From Chloroflexota bacterium (GTDB taxonomy: Bacteria; Chloroflexota; Limnocylindria; Limnocylindrales; CSP1-4): a DNA stretch of 6,917 bases. Positions 1-6,829 of the stretch are shown here, in pieces. The first letter of the stretch is position 1. Each line of letters opens with the position of its first letter. Location: the NCBI GenBank assembly GCA_021789355.1, contig JAJYJR010000318.1:1-6917 (forward strand), given 5' to 3'. The notes below the pieces were generated by a model. It had not been told where the DNA came from. It did not search any database and saw only the letters and a program-made list of their open reading frames with translations. A program made the position numbers and the translations under genes.

Positions 1-64
1 CTCCCAGCGGGCGCATCGGACGGTACCGTCCTGGCCGCGCCGTCCCGGCCGCGCCGGCGCGGCG
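1..64. other. GC-rich palindromic stretch after the GGDEF gene
   Basis: No gene is visible here. The stretch holds a perfect 14-bp palindrome GGACGGTACCGTCC (18-31), a second perfect 14-bp palindrome CCGCGCCGGCGCGG (49-62) directly after the stop codon of the minus-strand gene, and a 10-bp direct repeat GGCCGCGCCG at 33-42 and 47-56. Either palindrome could fold at the 3' end of the GGDEF transcript. No T-rich tract follows on the minus strand, so I do not call an intrinsic terminator. In such GC-rich DNA short palindromes are partly expected by chance. Confidence 0.4.
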
Positions 65-1687
65 CTAGATGGGGAGCGGTCGCGTCCCCGTCGTCGGCTC
101 GCCGTGAGCACCGCCTGGGTCACCGCGCCCGACCGGATCGCCAGCCACGCCGGCCGAGGGCACCAGGATCCCCTCCGGCGGTGGGGCGGGATGCGCGGCC
201 TTGAGTGCGGCGATCTCGCGGCCGAGCACGTCGCGGGCATCGACGAGGGACGCGCCGACGGCGTGCCCGACGAGGATGCGCGGGGCCACGGCCTCGGTCC
301 CGAAGCGTGCGTGCAGCCGGCCGGGGAAGGCGCGCCGGAACGCCTCGAGCGAGGCAGTGAGCCCGGAACCGCAGGGCACGCCGACCACCAGGAACTCGTC
401 GCCCCCGTCGCGGATGGCGACCGAATCGGGCAGGCCGGCGAGCTCGGCCGCGAGGAAGCGCAGCACCTCGTCGCCGGCAGCCATGCCGTGGCGGTTGTTC
501 CAGGCCCCGAAGCCCGCCAGGTCGAGGAAGGCGATCTCGACCGGGGCCGCCGCGAGGGCCGGCACCTCGGCGAAGAGGCGCGCCAGGTCGGCGAGGTACC
601 CAAGGAACGGGAGCTGGGTGCGGCGGTCGCGCTGCTCGGTGGCGAGCTGCGGCCAGCGGAAGCGTGCCGGGAAGGGCCGCGCCAGGCGCCGCAGGAGCGC
701 CTCGAGCTCCAGGGTCAGCCAGGCAGCCTCGGGGCCGTAGGCCACGAAGACGCCGTCGGGGCGGCGCTGCCGGTCGATCCAGCCGAGCGTGGCCGCCGGG
801 TCCCAGGCCGGGTCGAGCCCCGCCAGCAGGTCGGCCGCCACCAGGGTGGTGAGCAGGTCGCGTGGCCCGTCGGCGTCGCCCCACGCCCCCTCGGGCGCCT
901 CGCTGGCCGCCACGAAGGCGGCCAGCCGCCCCACCAGCCGCGGGTGGACACCGAGCGCCGCGAGCCCCGCCGCGAGCTGTGCCGAGACCGAGACGAGGGG
1001 CTGGTCGTGGAAGGGATACCGGCTGCCCGTCCCCACGGCGCCCTGGGCGATGGCGCGGGCGGCGTAGCTGTCGGCGATGGCGAGCGCGAAGGGATGCAGG
1101 CGGCGGAGCGCGCGCTCGTGACGGGCGAGGTTCCAGAGACCCCACGTGTCGCTCCAGGCGTGCAGGCCGACGACGAGGCGGGCCATGTCCCGGCGCACGA
1201 CCGGCAGGACCCGCTCGAGGAGCGCCGCCGCATCCTCCTCGCCATCCGCGGCGAGTCGCTCGAGCAGCTCGACCGCGTCCGACAGCACGAGGGGTGTGAG
1301 CAGGGAAGCCTCGAAGCGCTCGATGTCCCGCTGTCGCCATTCCTCCTCGGCCGGCCGCCAGGCGTGCCAGGCGGTGCGCGGTGGGACATAGGGCGGCAGC
1401 TGGTAGTAGACCGTGCTGCTGGCCCAGGGATAGCGGCGCACGCTGTCGGGGTTACTGCTGGTCTGCACCTCCAGCCAGCGGGCGATCGCGGCACGGGCCG
1501 GCCCGGCATCGCCGTCCTCCAGGGCACCCAGGGCGATCGAGGCTGCGCAGAGCCCATCGCGGGCCGCGACGAAGGGGGGCCGGGCGGTGAGTGGGGAACC
1601 CATGCGCGCATGGTCGGCCACGGGCGGGCCACCGGAAAGTAGACGTTGGTCCCATGGCGTGGCGCGGCCGCCGGCGGTCGGGCGCAC
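65..1687 (-). CDS. Toroid-repeat (prenyltransferase/squalene-cyclase-like) protein with C-terminal GGDEF domain, putative diguanylate cyclase
   Basis: The 540-residue product (from GTG at 1687) has two parts. Residues about 40-340 look like the alpha/alpha toroid of the prenyltransferase/terpenoid-cyclase fold: repeated helices with WLEVQ (71-75), PEGAWGD (265-271) and WIDRQRRPDGVF (303-314), which resembles QxxDGxF toroid repeats. No DxDD cyclase motif is visible, so this part may bind a ligand rather than catalyse. Residues about 355-495 form a GGDEF domain: FLDLAGFGAWNNRHG (387-401), the GD pair at 405-406 and GGDEF at 428-432. GGDEF domains make cyclic di-GMP from two GTP. Asp389, Asn397 and Asp406 fit conserved positions, but the second Asp of the DxD is Ala391 and there is no RxxD inhibitory site before GGDEF. 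Residues about 500-540 are a Pro/Gly-rich tail. There is no signal peptide or membrane segment, so it is probably cytoplasmic. The start is uncertain: GTG 1687 sits 11 bases after a terminator hairpin; GTG 1621 and ATG 1603 are in-frame alternatives, and none has a clear ribosome binding site. The ATG at 1603 (512 residues) is plausible. GGDEF is confident; the toroid call is moderate. Confidence 0.85.
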   Translation of the reverse strand: MRPTAGGRATPWDQRLLSGGPPVADHARMGSPLTARPPFVAARDGLCAASIALGALEDGDAGPARAAIARWLEVQTSSNPDSVRRYPWASSTVYYQLPPYVPPRTAWHAWRPAEEEWRQRDIERFEASLLTPLVLSDAVELLERLAADGEEDAAALLERVLPVVRRDMARLVVGLHAWSDTWGLWNLARHERALRRLHPFALAIADSYAARAIAQGAVGTGSRYPFHDQPLVSVSAQLAAGLAALGVHPRLVGRLAAFVAASEAPEGAWGDADGPRDLLTTLVAADLLAGLDPAWDPAATLGWIDRQRRPDGVFVAYGPEAAWLTLELEALLRRLARPFPARFRWPQLATEQRDRRTQLPFLGYLADLARLFAEVPALAAAPVEIAFLDLAGFGAWNNRHGMAAGDEVLRFLAAELAGLPDSVAIRDGGDEFLVVGVPCGSGLTASLEAFRRAFPGRLHARFGTEAVAPRILVGHAVGASLVDARDVLGREIAALKAAHPAPPPEGILVPSAGVAGDPVGRGDPGGAHGEPTTGTRPLPI

Positions 1688-1698
1688 CGGAGCAAGAA

Positions 1699-1730
1699 CG
1701 AGGAGGCCGGGCGCGTTCCCGGCCTCCTCG
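1699..1730 (-). terminator. Intrinsic terminator of the nuclease gene
   Basis: A perfect 13-bp stem (arms 1699-1711 and 1718-1730, CGAGGAGGCCGGG and its complement) encloses a 6-base loop. On the minus strand it is followed at once by TTCTTGCT (1698-1691). It begins 20 bases after the nuclease stop codon. The T-rich tail is on the minus-strand side only; the plus-strand side (GCTATCC) is not T-rich. This points to termination of the nuclease transcript, with the downstream GGDEF gene needing its own promoter or read-through. Confidence 0.85.
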
Positions 1731-1750
1731 GCTATCCACGGACTGAAGGG

Positions 1751-4700
1751 TTACTTGGTGAACTGGAAGTCCGCCTCGTGGGTGGTCCCGTCCGCGAGCT
1801 TCAGGATGAACGCGCGGCAGGTGCCGGCCCACGCCTTGTCGGTCTTCCAGGCGTAGATGTACTGGCCGGCCGTGGCGTCGTAGCGGAGGCCGGAGGACCC
1901 GGCAGCCGTGGTCCCCGCGGGCGAGCCCGATGGCACCAGCGTGGTGCAATCGATCTGCTGGGATTGCGGATACCCGGCGGCGAGGATGTTCAGCCCCTGG
2001 TCACCGCCCAGGCTGAACTTCACCGGCACCGCGGCCCCTGCCTTCAGCACATTGAGCGTCGGCGCCGCGTCGATCGGGCTCAGGAAGCCACTGAAGGGAT
2101 AGAGCAAGAACGTGGCAACGTTGGGATCGTGGTCGCTCGTGCCGCGCGCCACGTCGCCCGGGTAGTCGGCGGGGAAGTCGCTGTTGATGTGTGCGATCCG
2201 GAAGCCCTGGAGCGAGCTCATCATCGACGCGTTCGCGAACACCTGGTCGAGCGTCTGGGCTTGCCCGAGGTAGACGTAGCTGTAGGCGGACGCTGGCGTC
2301 GTGCCGACAAGGACGCTCCAGAGGTTCGTCAGATCGGAGCTCGGCGGGTACAGCGATCCGAGCTGGTCGCTCGAGCCCGCCTGGCCGATCGGCGCGAAGG
2401 GGTCGTCGGGCCGGGGGTACACGTTGAGGTCACCGGCCACCACGACCCGGGCATCGGGCATGGCGGTCTCGAGGTACTGCACGAGCGCGGCGTTGTACTT
2501 GGCCTGCTCGGTGCGGTGCGCGACGCAGGTGTCGGGCCCGCTCTTGAAGTGGTTGTTGATGGTGTAGACGTCGGCGTAGTTGCCCGAGCCCACGCCGGTG
2601 GCCCAGACGCGGAAGAGCGCCACGTCGGGCGCGCGCGGGAAGACCCAGCTGGTCTCGCAGGCCCCGGCTCCCGTGTAGACGGCGTTGAGCGTCTTGGGGT
2701 TGGACACGTCGCTGTCGTACGGCACGCTGGTGTAGCCGCCGATCACGGGGTTCTCGCCGAGGACCGGGTCACCGGTCTGGGGTGGAACGAGCTGGACGCG
2801 GTCGATGCGGTACAGATACGCCGGGGCGATGCCGCGCAGGTCCGAGCTGTCGCGGTCCCACGCCGCGTCATAGGCCGGGCCACCCAGGCTCGCCACCTTG
2901 AGCGCGAGGTCCTGGAGCACGTCGGGCTTGCCATCGGCGTTGTCGGTCGTGCCGCAGCTCATCGCGCCGTCGAGCACGCTGCAGATGTCCTGGTTCTCGA
3001 CCTCCTGGACCATCAGGATGTCGGGGCTGTGCAGGTCGTTCACGATCTGCGTGGCGATGTCCGTGAGGCGTGCCTGGTAGGCGGCCTCGCTGGCCGGCAC
3101 GTAGTCGTAGGGAGGCGTGACCGCGGAGAGGAAGGGTGCCACGAGGGGACATCCGGAGTCGCCCGCGAAGTCACAGCCCGAGAAGGGGTTGTTCCGGTAG
3201 TCGTAGAGGTTCTCGAGGTTGTAGTCGGCGATCGTGTACTGGGTGGCGGTCTCGACGACCGGCGGATCGTTCTGGGAGGGATCCGGCCCCAGGCTGAACG
3301 TGGGCTGCTCGCTGATCTCGATGCGGTACTTGGAGTAGGTGTAGTTGAGCCCGCCCGCCGGGATATTGGTGACCGTGTCAAAGGTGCGGGCGGGATCGAT
3401 GAGCGCCTGCGCGTCGCCGGCGGCCGCCTTGATCCCCAGGCTGCCCATCAGGATGCGGTAGCCGTTGCCGTCCCAGCTCGTCGGGTTGTAGTTGTCGTCG
3501 AGCGGGTGGGCGTCGCGGAAGGCGCGATCGGTGTACTGCGTCGTGCGCTGGGCGATGGTGCTGTTGGGGGCAGCCACCCAGATCTCGGCGTCGGAAGGGC
3601 TGAAGACGTTGCGCCCGCCGAGCACGATGCTGCCCTCGGGCACCTGCACTCGCATGCCCTGCAGGCGCTCCCAGTAGCAGTTGGCCTCGGCGAGGGCCAC
3701 CGGCGGGTTCGCCTCGACCGGCGCCACCTCATCAGCGATGTCCACGCCGCTGCGAATGAGCCCGACGAGGCTCGCGCTACCGAGCTCGGTCATGTTGTAG
3801 TACTCGCTGATCTTGCCGCTCAGGACCACCTCGTCGCCCACCACGGGCGCGTAGCCGCCGATGAGCGTGGCGTAGGTGCCCATGTACACGAACAGGCCGT
3901 CGGACGTCGTCGGATCCGTGTCCGCGGTCTCGGCCGTGTTCTGGATGTAGAAGCCCTTGTACGTGTTCGTGGAGTTGCTGATGGCCTGGAGCGTCTTCTC
4001 GTAGATGACGCCCTGGACCGTCACTGTCTGGCCGACGTAGGGCGACGTATGTGCGGCACAGCTGTCGCTGTCAGGGACCGGGCCGTTCACGGCTCCGATG
4101 GGCAGGATCTCAACGACGGTGATGACGATCGTCGCGCTCGTGGCGCGCGACTGCGCATCGCCAATCGAACAGGGCAGGCTCTTCGTTCCGCCGCTCGTGG
4201 CCGCCGTAACCTTGGTCGCGAACGAGAAGGTGTTGTCCCCGACCGCCGCATCGCCGTTGGTGCCGTCGTCGTAGAGCATCTGCGTCGCGGGGCCGCCGAT
4301 CTCGGCGAGGTTGCACGTCACGCCGATTCCGGTGCTCGTGGGGGACGTGCTCGGGGTGACCGCGACGGTCAGCAGCGTGGCGTCGCCGGCGGAGAGCACA
4401 CTCGGCGTCGCGGAGCCGGCGCCCGTGAGGGGCCAAGCGCTGTTGCGCGGGTTCGGCGTCCCAGCGACGAAGTCCGCGCCGTTGTCGTCGGTGTCAGTCG
4501 GCGGGCTGCCAATCCGCAGCGCGGCGGTGGTGTTCGACAGGGTCGGAGCGGGGCCGGTCTCCGAGCAGTTCGCCGTGTTGCCCGAGGTGTTCCCGTAGCC
4601 GACGAAGTCGATGATCTGCCCCCCGCTTGGGCACGATCCGCTCAGTGCGGTCGTGCTCGAGACGAGCGCGACCTTGCCGGCATTGGCTGACAAGGCGATC

Positions 4701-5080
4701 GTGCCTGTCGCATTGGGCGTGGGCAGGAATACGGTTCCGCCCGCCCCGGCAGCCTCTTGCACGAGGTAGTAGTGCCCGGGCTGGATCGTTCCTGACAGGT
4801 TCGTCCGGTTCGTCCAGGTCGAGCCGCCCGCGGACCCGTATTGCACGCTCCAATCCGTCAAATCGACGGCGGTCGAGCCGAGGTTGTAGAGCTCGATGAA
4901 GTCGTTCTTGAAGGTGGCTCCGCTGTTGCCGCCGCCACCGTAGACCTGGCTGATGACGACGGTGGTCGAGACGGCCGCAGCATGTGGCGGCGCCACGCCG
5001 AGGATCCCGGTGGCCGCGACGGCCAGACTGGCGACGAACACACTGGCCCGCGTCTGGGCGTGACGCGGATGCGTTGACAT
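1751..5080 (-). CDS. Secreted ExeM/NucH-type nuclease: lamin-tail, Ig-like, OB-like, endonuclease/exonuclease/phosphatase and PxKF domains
   Basis: This 1109-residue exported enzyme probably hydrolyses extracellular DNA or RNA phosphodiesters. Residues 1-36 are a Sec signal peptide with likely cleavage after AAA (34-36). Residues 37 to about 217 are a lamin-tail domain (VVISQVYGGGGNSGATF; NDFIELYN at 59-66). About 225-325 is an Ig-like domain (YDDGTNGD, 270-277), and about 345-440 is an OB-like domain (SPYVGQTVTVQG, 346-357). The catalytic EEP domain spans about 615-995: YNLENLYD (620-627), QE (692-693), NNHFKS (842-847), GDLN (883-886), LDQV (944-947) and TSDHDP (981-986), with Glu693, Asp884/Asn886 and Asp983/His984 as expected active-site residues. 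Residues about 996-1109 form a PxKF tail (PVKF, 1019-1022). Fourteen cysteines, an even number, suit disulfides outside the cell. No sortase motif or membrane anchor is visible, so it is probably released. The start is ATG with GGAGG six bases upstream. It lies 301 bp after the phosphatase gene and ends before a strong terminator. The family is confident; the preferred substrate cannot be read from sequence. Confidence 0.95.
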   Translation of the reverse strand: MSTHPRHAQTRASVFVASLAVAATGILGVAPPHAAAVSTTVVISQVYGGGGNSGATFKNDFIELYNLGSTAVDLTDWSVQYGSAGGSTWTNRTNLSGTIQPGHYYLVQEAAGAGGTVFLPTPNATGTIALSANAGKVALVSSTTALSGSCPSGGQIIDFVGYGNTSGNTANCSETGPAPTLSNTTAALRIGSPPTDTDDNGADFVAGTPNPRNSAWPLTGAGSATPSVLSAGDATLLTVAVTPSTSPTSTGIGVTCNLAEIGGPATQMLYDDGTNGDAAVGDNTFSFATKVTAATSGGTKSLPCSIGDAQSRATSATIVITVVEILPIGAVNGPVPDSDSCAAHTSPYVGQTVTVQGVIYEKTLQAISNSTNTYKGFYIQNTAETADTDPTTSDGLFVYMGTYATLIGGYAPVVGDEVVLSGKISEYYNMTELGSASLVGLIRSGVDIADEVAPVEANPPVALAEANCYWERLQGMRVQVPEGSIVLGGRNVFSPSDAEIWVAAPNSTIAQRTTQYTDRAFRDAHPLDDNYNPTSWDGNGYRILMGSLGIKAAAGDAQALIDPARTFDTVTNIPAGGLNYTYSKYRIEISEQPTFSLGPDPSQNDPPVVETATQYTIADYNLENLYDYRNNPFSGCDFAGDSGCPLVAPFLSAVTPPYDYVPASEAAYQARLTDIATQIVNDLHSPDILMVQEVENQDICSVLDGAMSCGTTDNADGKPDVLQDLALKVASLGGPAYDAAWDRDSSDLRGIAPAYLYRIDRVQLVPPQTGDPVLGENPVIGGYTSVPYDSDVSNPKTLNAVYTGAGACETSWVFPRAPDVALFRVWATGVGSGNYADVYTINNHFKSGPDTCVAHRTEQAKYNAALVQYLETAMPDARVVVAGDLNVYPRPDDPFAPIGQAGSSDQLGSLYPPSSDLTNLWSVLVGTTPASAYSYVYLGQAQTLDQVFANASMMSSLQGFRIAHINSDFPADYPGDVARGTSDHDPNVATFLLYPFSGFLSPIDAAPTLNVLKAGAAVPVKFSLGGDQGLNILAAGYPQSQQIDCTTLVPSGSPAGTTAAGSSGLRYDATAGQYIYAWKTDKAWAGTCRAFILKLADGTTHEADFQFTK

Positions 5081-5086
5081 CCTGTG

Positions 5087-5096
5087 CCTCCCTCCC
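5087..5096 (-). promoter_or_regulatory. Ribosome binding site of the nuclease gene
   Basis: Read on the minus strand the bases are GGGAGGGAGG, with the final GGAGG (5087-5091) six bases before the ATG at 5080. This near-perfect Shine-Dalgarno sequence fixes the start, which is also right for the signal peptide. Further GGAGGGAG-like runs occur in the leader near 5114-5120 and 5145-5152 but have no start codon at a usable distance. Confidence 0.85.
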
Positions 5097-5144
5097 GATC
5101 CGCCCCTAGTCGCGCTCCCTCAACGAGTGCGGCGGGGCGGATCG
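5096..5144. repeat. 11-bp perfect inverted repeat in the nuclease leader
   Basis: The arms CGATCCGCCCC (5096-5106) and GGGGCGGATCG (5134-5144) are exact complements separated by 27 bases. In the nuclease transcript the second arm abuts the Shine-Dalgarno sequence. It could be an operator with two spaced half-sites or an mRNA stem next to the ribosome binding site. The repeat is directly visible; either role is inference. Confidence 0.6.
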
Positions 5145-5381
5145 CTCCCTCCATCAAGACATGGTCGAGGAGCCGCCCCCCATCGGCTCCCCGACATCCC
5201 CCGTATGGAACTGGGTTGGGGCAGCCACATGCGTCGATCACGGCGCACGCGACGGGGTACCAGGGCAGCGCCGCGTCCACCTGCGCGCGACTATCGCCCT
5301 GGCCGGCCCTGCGGGCATCCAGGCGCGGTGCACGCGGCAGCGGCCGAGACGCCCGCGTTGCGACGCAATCGCTGCGACGTT

Positions 5382-6368
5382 CTACGGCAGGTAGTAGCTC
5401 GGGTTGGGGAGCTTGAACGTGCGGTCCGCGTAGCCGCCGAGCAGGTCGCTGTACTGGTCGCCGAAGTCGGCCACGATGTCGTAGCCCTGCGACTCGATGT
5501 AGGCGCGCGTGCCGGCCTTGTACGGGATCGTGGCGCACGACACCTTCTGGGCGATGTACGAGGCACAGAACTCCGGCGTGTCGAGGTAGGCCGGGTACGT
5601 GTTGGTCGTCTGGTTGATGGTCGGCTTCGTGAAGAGCCCATCGGTGAAGCCGCCGTGCCCGATATCGAGCGCCGTCGGCGCCGGGTAACCGGCATCGATC
5701 TCCGGCAGCGTGGCGCCCGAATAGGCCACCGAGGTGATGTCACTGAACCCGGCCGCGGTGTCACTGACCAGGTTGGCGATGGTCGCCGCGTGCTGCGCGT
5801 CACCCCGGCCGGTGATCCAGAAGATGGCGTACCCGAGTTCGTGCGCCTTCTGGGCCAGCGCGACCATCCCCGGCGTCGCCGGGAACAGGTTGCCGGTGAA
5901 TGTCGTCACGGGCGGCGTCCCGCTCGTGGTAAGCCCCACGAAGACCGCGTTCGTGGCGGGGTTGTAGTCCCAGTTGCTGAACAGCTCGTAGTTGTACGTG
6001 GTGAGCGTCGTGTCATCGACGTCGAAGACGATCGCCGGCTTGGCCGACTTGCCGGCCCGCGCCTGCAGCCACTGCGCGCCATCGGCGGCGACCGACTCGA
6101 CTTCCCGCGCGTAGTTGCTTTCGAGGTTCAGGCCCAGCGTCCAGCCGGCCGTTGCCCCCGAGCCGGTCGTGGCGGTCGGCGTCCCGTAGTAGTTCTTGAT
6201 CTGTTGACGCAGGACGTCGATGTTGGTGATCTGGTCCGCCTTCTGCGGCGTGAACGTCAGCGTGGACGGTGCCGCCAGGACCACCCCGACCGCTGCCAGG
6301 GAGAGCACGGCCGCCCCCACCGCCATCGCCATTCGCCGGGCACGCGAACGCTGTGTGAGCCGATGCAT
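5382..6368 (-). CDS. Secreted HAD-superfamily acid phosphatase (class B / plant acid phosphatase-like)
   Basis: This 328-residue exported phosphomonoesterase probably removes phosphate from nucleotides or other small phosphoesters outside the membrane. Residues 1-33 are a signal peptide: an Arg-rich start (QRSRARR), a hydrophobic core (AVGAAVLSLAAVGVVLA) and likely cleavage near Ala32/Ala33. The four HAD motifs are in order: FDVDDTTL (115-122, nucleophile Asp116 and general acid/base Asp118), FWITGRGD (183-190, Thr186), the Lys of PYKAGTR (Lys284) and GDQYSDL (303-309, Asp304 and Asp308). The cap segment between motifs I and II is short, as in the HAD acid phosphatase family (PF03767 type). 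Cys268 and Cys278 could form a disulfide. All motifs are intact, so it should be active. The ATG has GGAGG six bases upstream. It precedes a secreted nuclease on the same strand, suggesting nucleic acid to nucleotide to phosphate breakdown. The enzyme class is confident; the substrate is inference. Confidence 0.93.
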   Translation of the reverse strand: MHRLTQRSRARRMAMAVGAAVLSLAAVGVVLAAPSTLTFTPQKADQITNIDVLRQQIKNYYGTPTATTGSGATAGWTLGLNLESNYAREVESVAADGAQWLQARAGKSAKPAIVFDVDDTTLTTYNYELFSNWDYNPATNAVFVGLTTSGTPPVTTFTGNLFPATPGMVALAQKAHELGYAIFWITGRGDAQHAATIANLVSDTAAGFSDITSVAYSGATLPEIDAGYPAPTALDIGHGGFTDGLFTKPTINQTTNTYPAYLDTPEFCASYIAQKVSCATIPYKAGTRAYIESQGYDIVADFGDQYSDLLGGYADRTFKLPNPSYYLP

Positions 6369-6374
6369 GAACGT

Positions 6375-6381
6375 CCTCCCT
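6375..6381 (-). promoter_or_regulatory. Ribosome binding site of the phosphatase gene
   Basis: The minus strand reads AGGGAGG, with GGAGG (6375-6379) six bases before the ATG at 6368. This has the same sequence and spacing as the site before the nuclease gene, and it favours this ATG over the in-frame Met codons at residues 13 and 15. Confidence 0.85.
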
Positions 6382-6392
6382 CTATCCGATCA

Positions 6393-6405
6393 CCGCACCG
6401 TGCGG
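6393..6405. repeat. 13-bp palindrome in the phosphatase leader
   Basis: CCGCAC and GTGCGG flank a single central base, 24 bases upstream of the phosphatase start codon. It is a perfect odd-centred palindrome and could be a regulator site or a minor hairpin. It does not share sequence with the CTTGACA sites further upstream. A self-complementary CTGATCAG (6429-6436) lies nearby. Confidence 0.4.
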
Positions 6406-6739
6406 CCCATCCGAGGACGCCGGCTCGTCTGATCAGGGGATACCCACGCTGCGGCGCGACGCTGTCCTTGCCGCCTTCGCCTCCCGCTGGCCCGCGCCAC
6501 CTGCAGCGAACCCCCTTGACCGGTCCCTCGTCCGAGCCGGGATCGCCCGTCGCTCCCTCGTCGGACGGCGCAATCCGGCCCGGCACCGCCGTGCAGTGAC
6601 CCGAACGGTCGCGCAGAACTATCCGCGCGCGCCAGTGGCGTTTGGCTCGTAGTTCGGCACGTTGGGCGTACTGGTGGTGCGTGGCGTCACCGCGCGCCCG
6701 ACCCCTTCTCCGTCCGGCCGGCTGCCCCGTCGCATGCCT

Positions 6740-6754
6740 TGTCAAGACTTGACA
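6740..6754. promoter_or_regulatory. Putative operator 1: 15-bp odd-centred palindrome
   Basis: TGTCAAG and CTTGACA flank a central A as a perfect palindrome. Two further matching pairs (6737/6757 and 6738/6756) lie outside one mismatch. A one-base centre is too tight for an RNA hairpin loop, so a DNA site for a dimeric regulator is more likely. The same core recurs at 6869-6883. I do not recognise the motif as the site of a named regulator. Confidence 0.6.
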
Positions 6755-6796
6755 GGGGCCCCTGGCGGCGTCTCTGGGGCCCCCTGTGGCGCCCTC
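6755..6796. repeat. Imperfect 21-bp tandem repeat beginning GGGGCCCC
   Basis: Two adjacent units, 6755-6775 and 6776-6796, each begin with GGGGCCCC and continue with a related CTG/GGCG-containing tail; by eye roughly 15 of 21 positions agree if a one-base shift is allowed. CAGGGGCCCCTG (6753-6764) is also a perfect palindrome. The 21-bp period equals the spacing of the two inner CTTGACA sites just to the right. Confidence 0.4.
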
Positions 6797-6801
6797 ACCC
6801 C

Positions 6802-6808
6802 CTTGACA
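6802..6808 (+). promoter_or_regulatory. CTTGACA half-site A
   Basis: A single CTTGACA, preceded by CCCC, without its mirror half on the left. It starts 54 bp after the matching half of operator 1 and 21 bp before half-site B. It is followed by AG, so it also reads as a small CTTG-A-CAAG palindrome. Confidence 0.5.
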
Positions 6809-6822
6809 AGCCCGCGAAACCC

Positions 6823-6829
6823 CTTGACA
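6823..6829 (+). promoter_or_regulatory. CTTGACA half-site B
   Basis: A second isolated CTTGACA preceded by ACCC, exactly 21 bp after half-site A and 54 bp before the matching half of operator 2. It contains the consensus -35 hexamer TTGACA of the candidate promoter, so a bound regulator here would compete with RNA polymerase. Confidence 0.5.

Larger units (their letters stand above)
5081..5381. other. Intergenic spacer between phosphatase and nuclease genes
   Basis: No gene is convincing in these 301 bases; reading frames here are extensions of out-of-frame shadows. Beyond the nuclease ribosome binding site and the 11-bp inverted repeat, a 7-bp stem GGAGCCG (5169-5175) / CGGCTCC (5184-5190) with an 8-base loop could fold in the transcript but lacks a T-tract. 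I see no strong sigma-70 promoter on the minus strand and no clear terminator for the phosphatase, so read-through from phosphatase to nuclease is possible. Confidence 0.5.

Noticed and set aside
104..1642. Plus-strand open frame of 512 codons opposite the GGDEF gene
   Set aside because: Its composition is typical of an antisense shadow, while the minus-strand frame contains an intact GGDEF signature.
1646..4690. Long plus-strand open frame of 1014 codons opposite the nuclease gene
   Set aside because: It lies wholly antisense to a gene with clear domains, its product is Val/Arg/Gly/His-rich without motifs, and long antisense frames are common in GC-rich genes.
5107..5124. Tiny upstream open frame starting TTG in the nuclease leader
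   Set aside because: Six codons including stop, no separate ribosome binding site, and it falls within the loop of the inverted repeat; chance is sufficient.
5169..5190. Terminator after the phosphatase gene
   Set aside because: Only a 7-bp stem, nearly 200 bases after the stop codon, with no T-rich tail on the minus strand.
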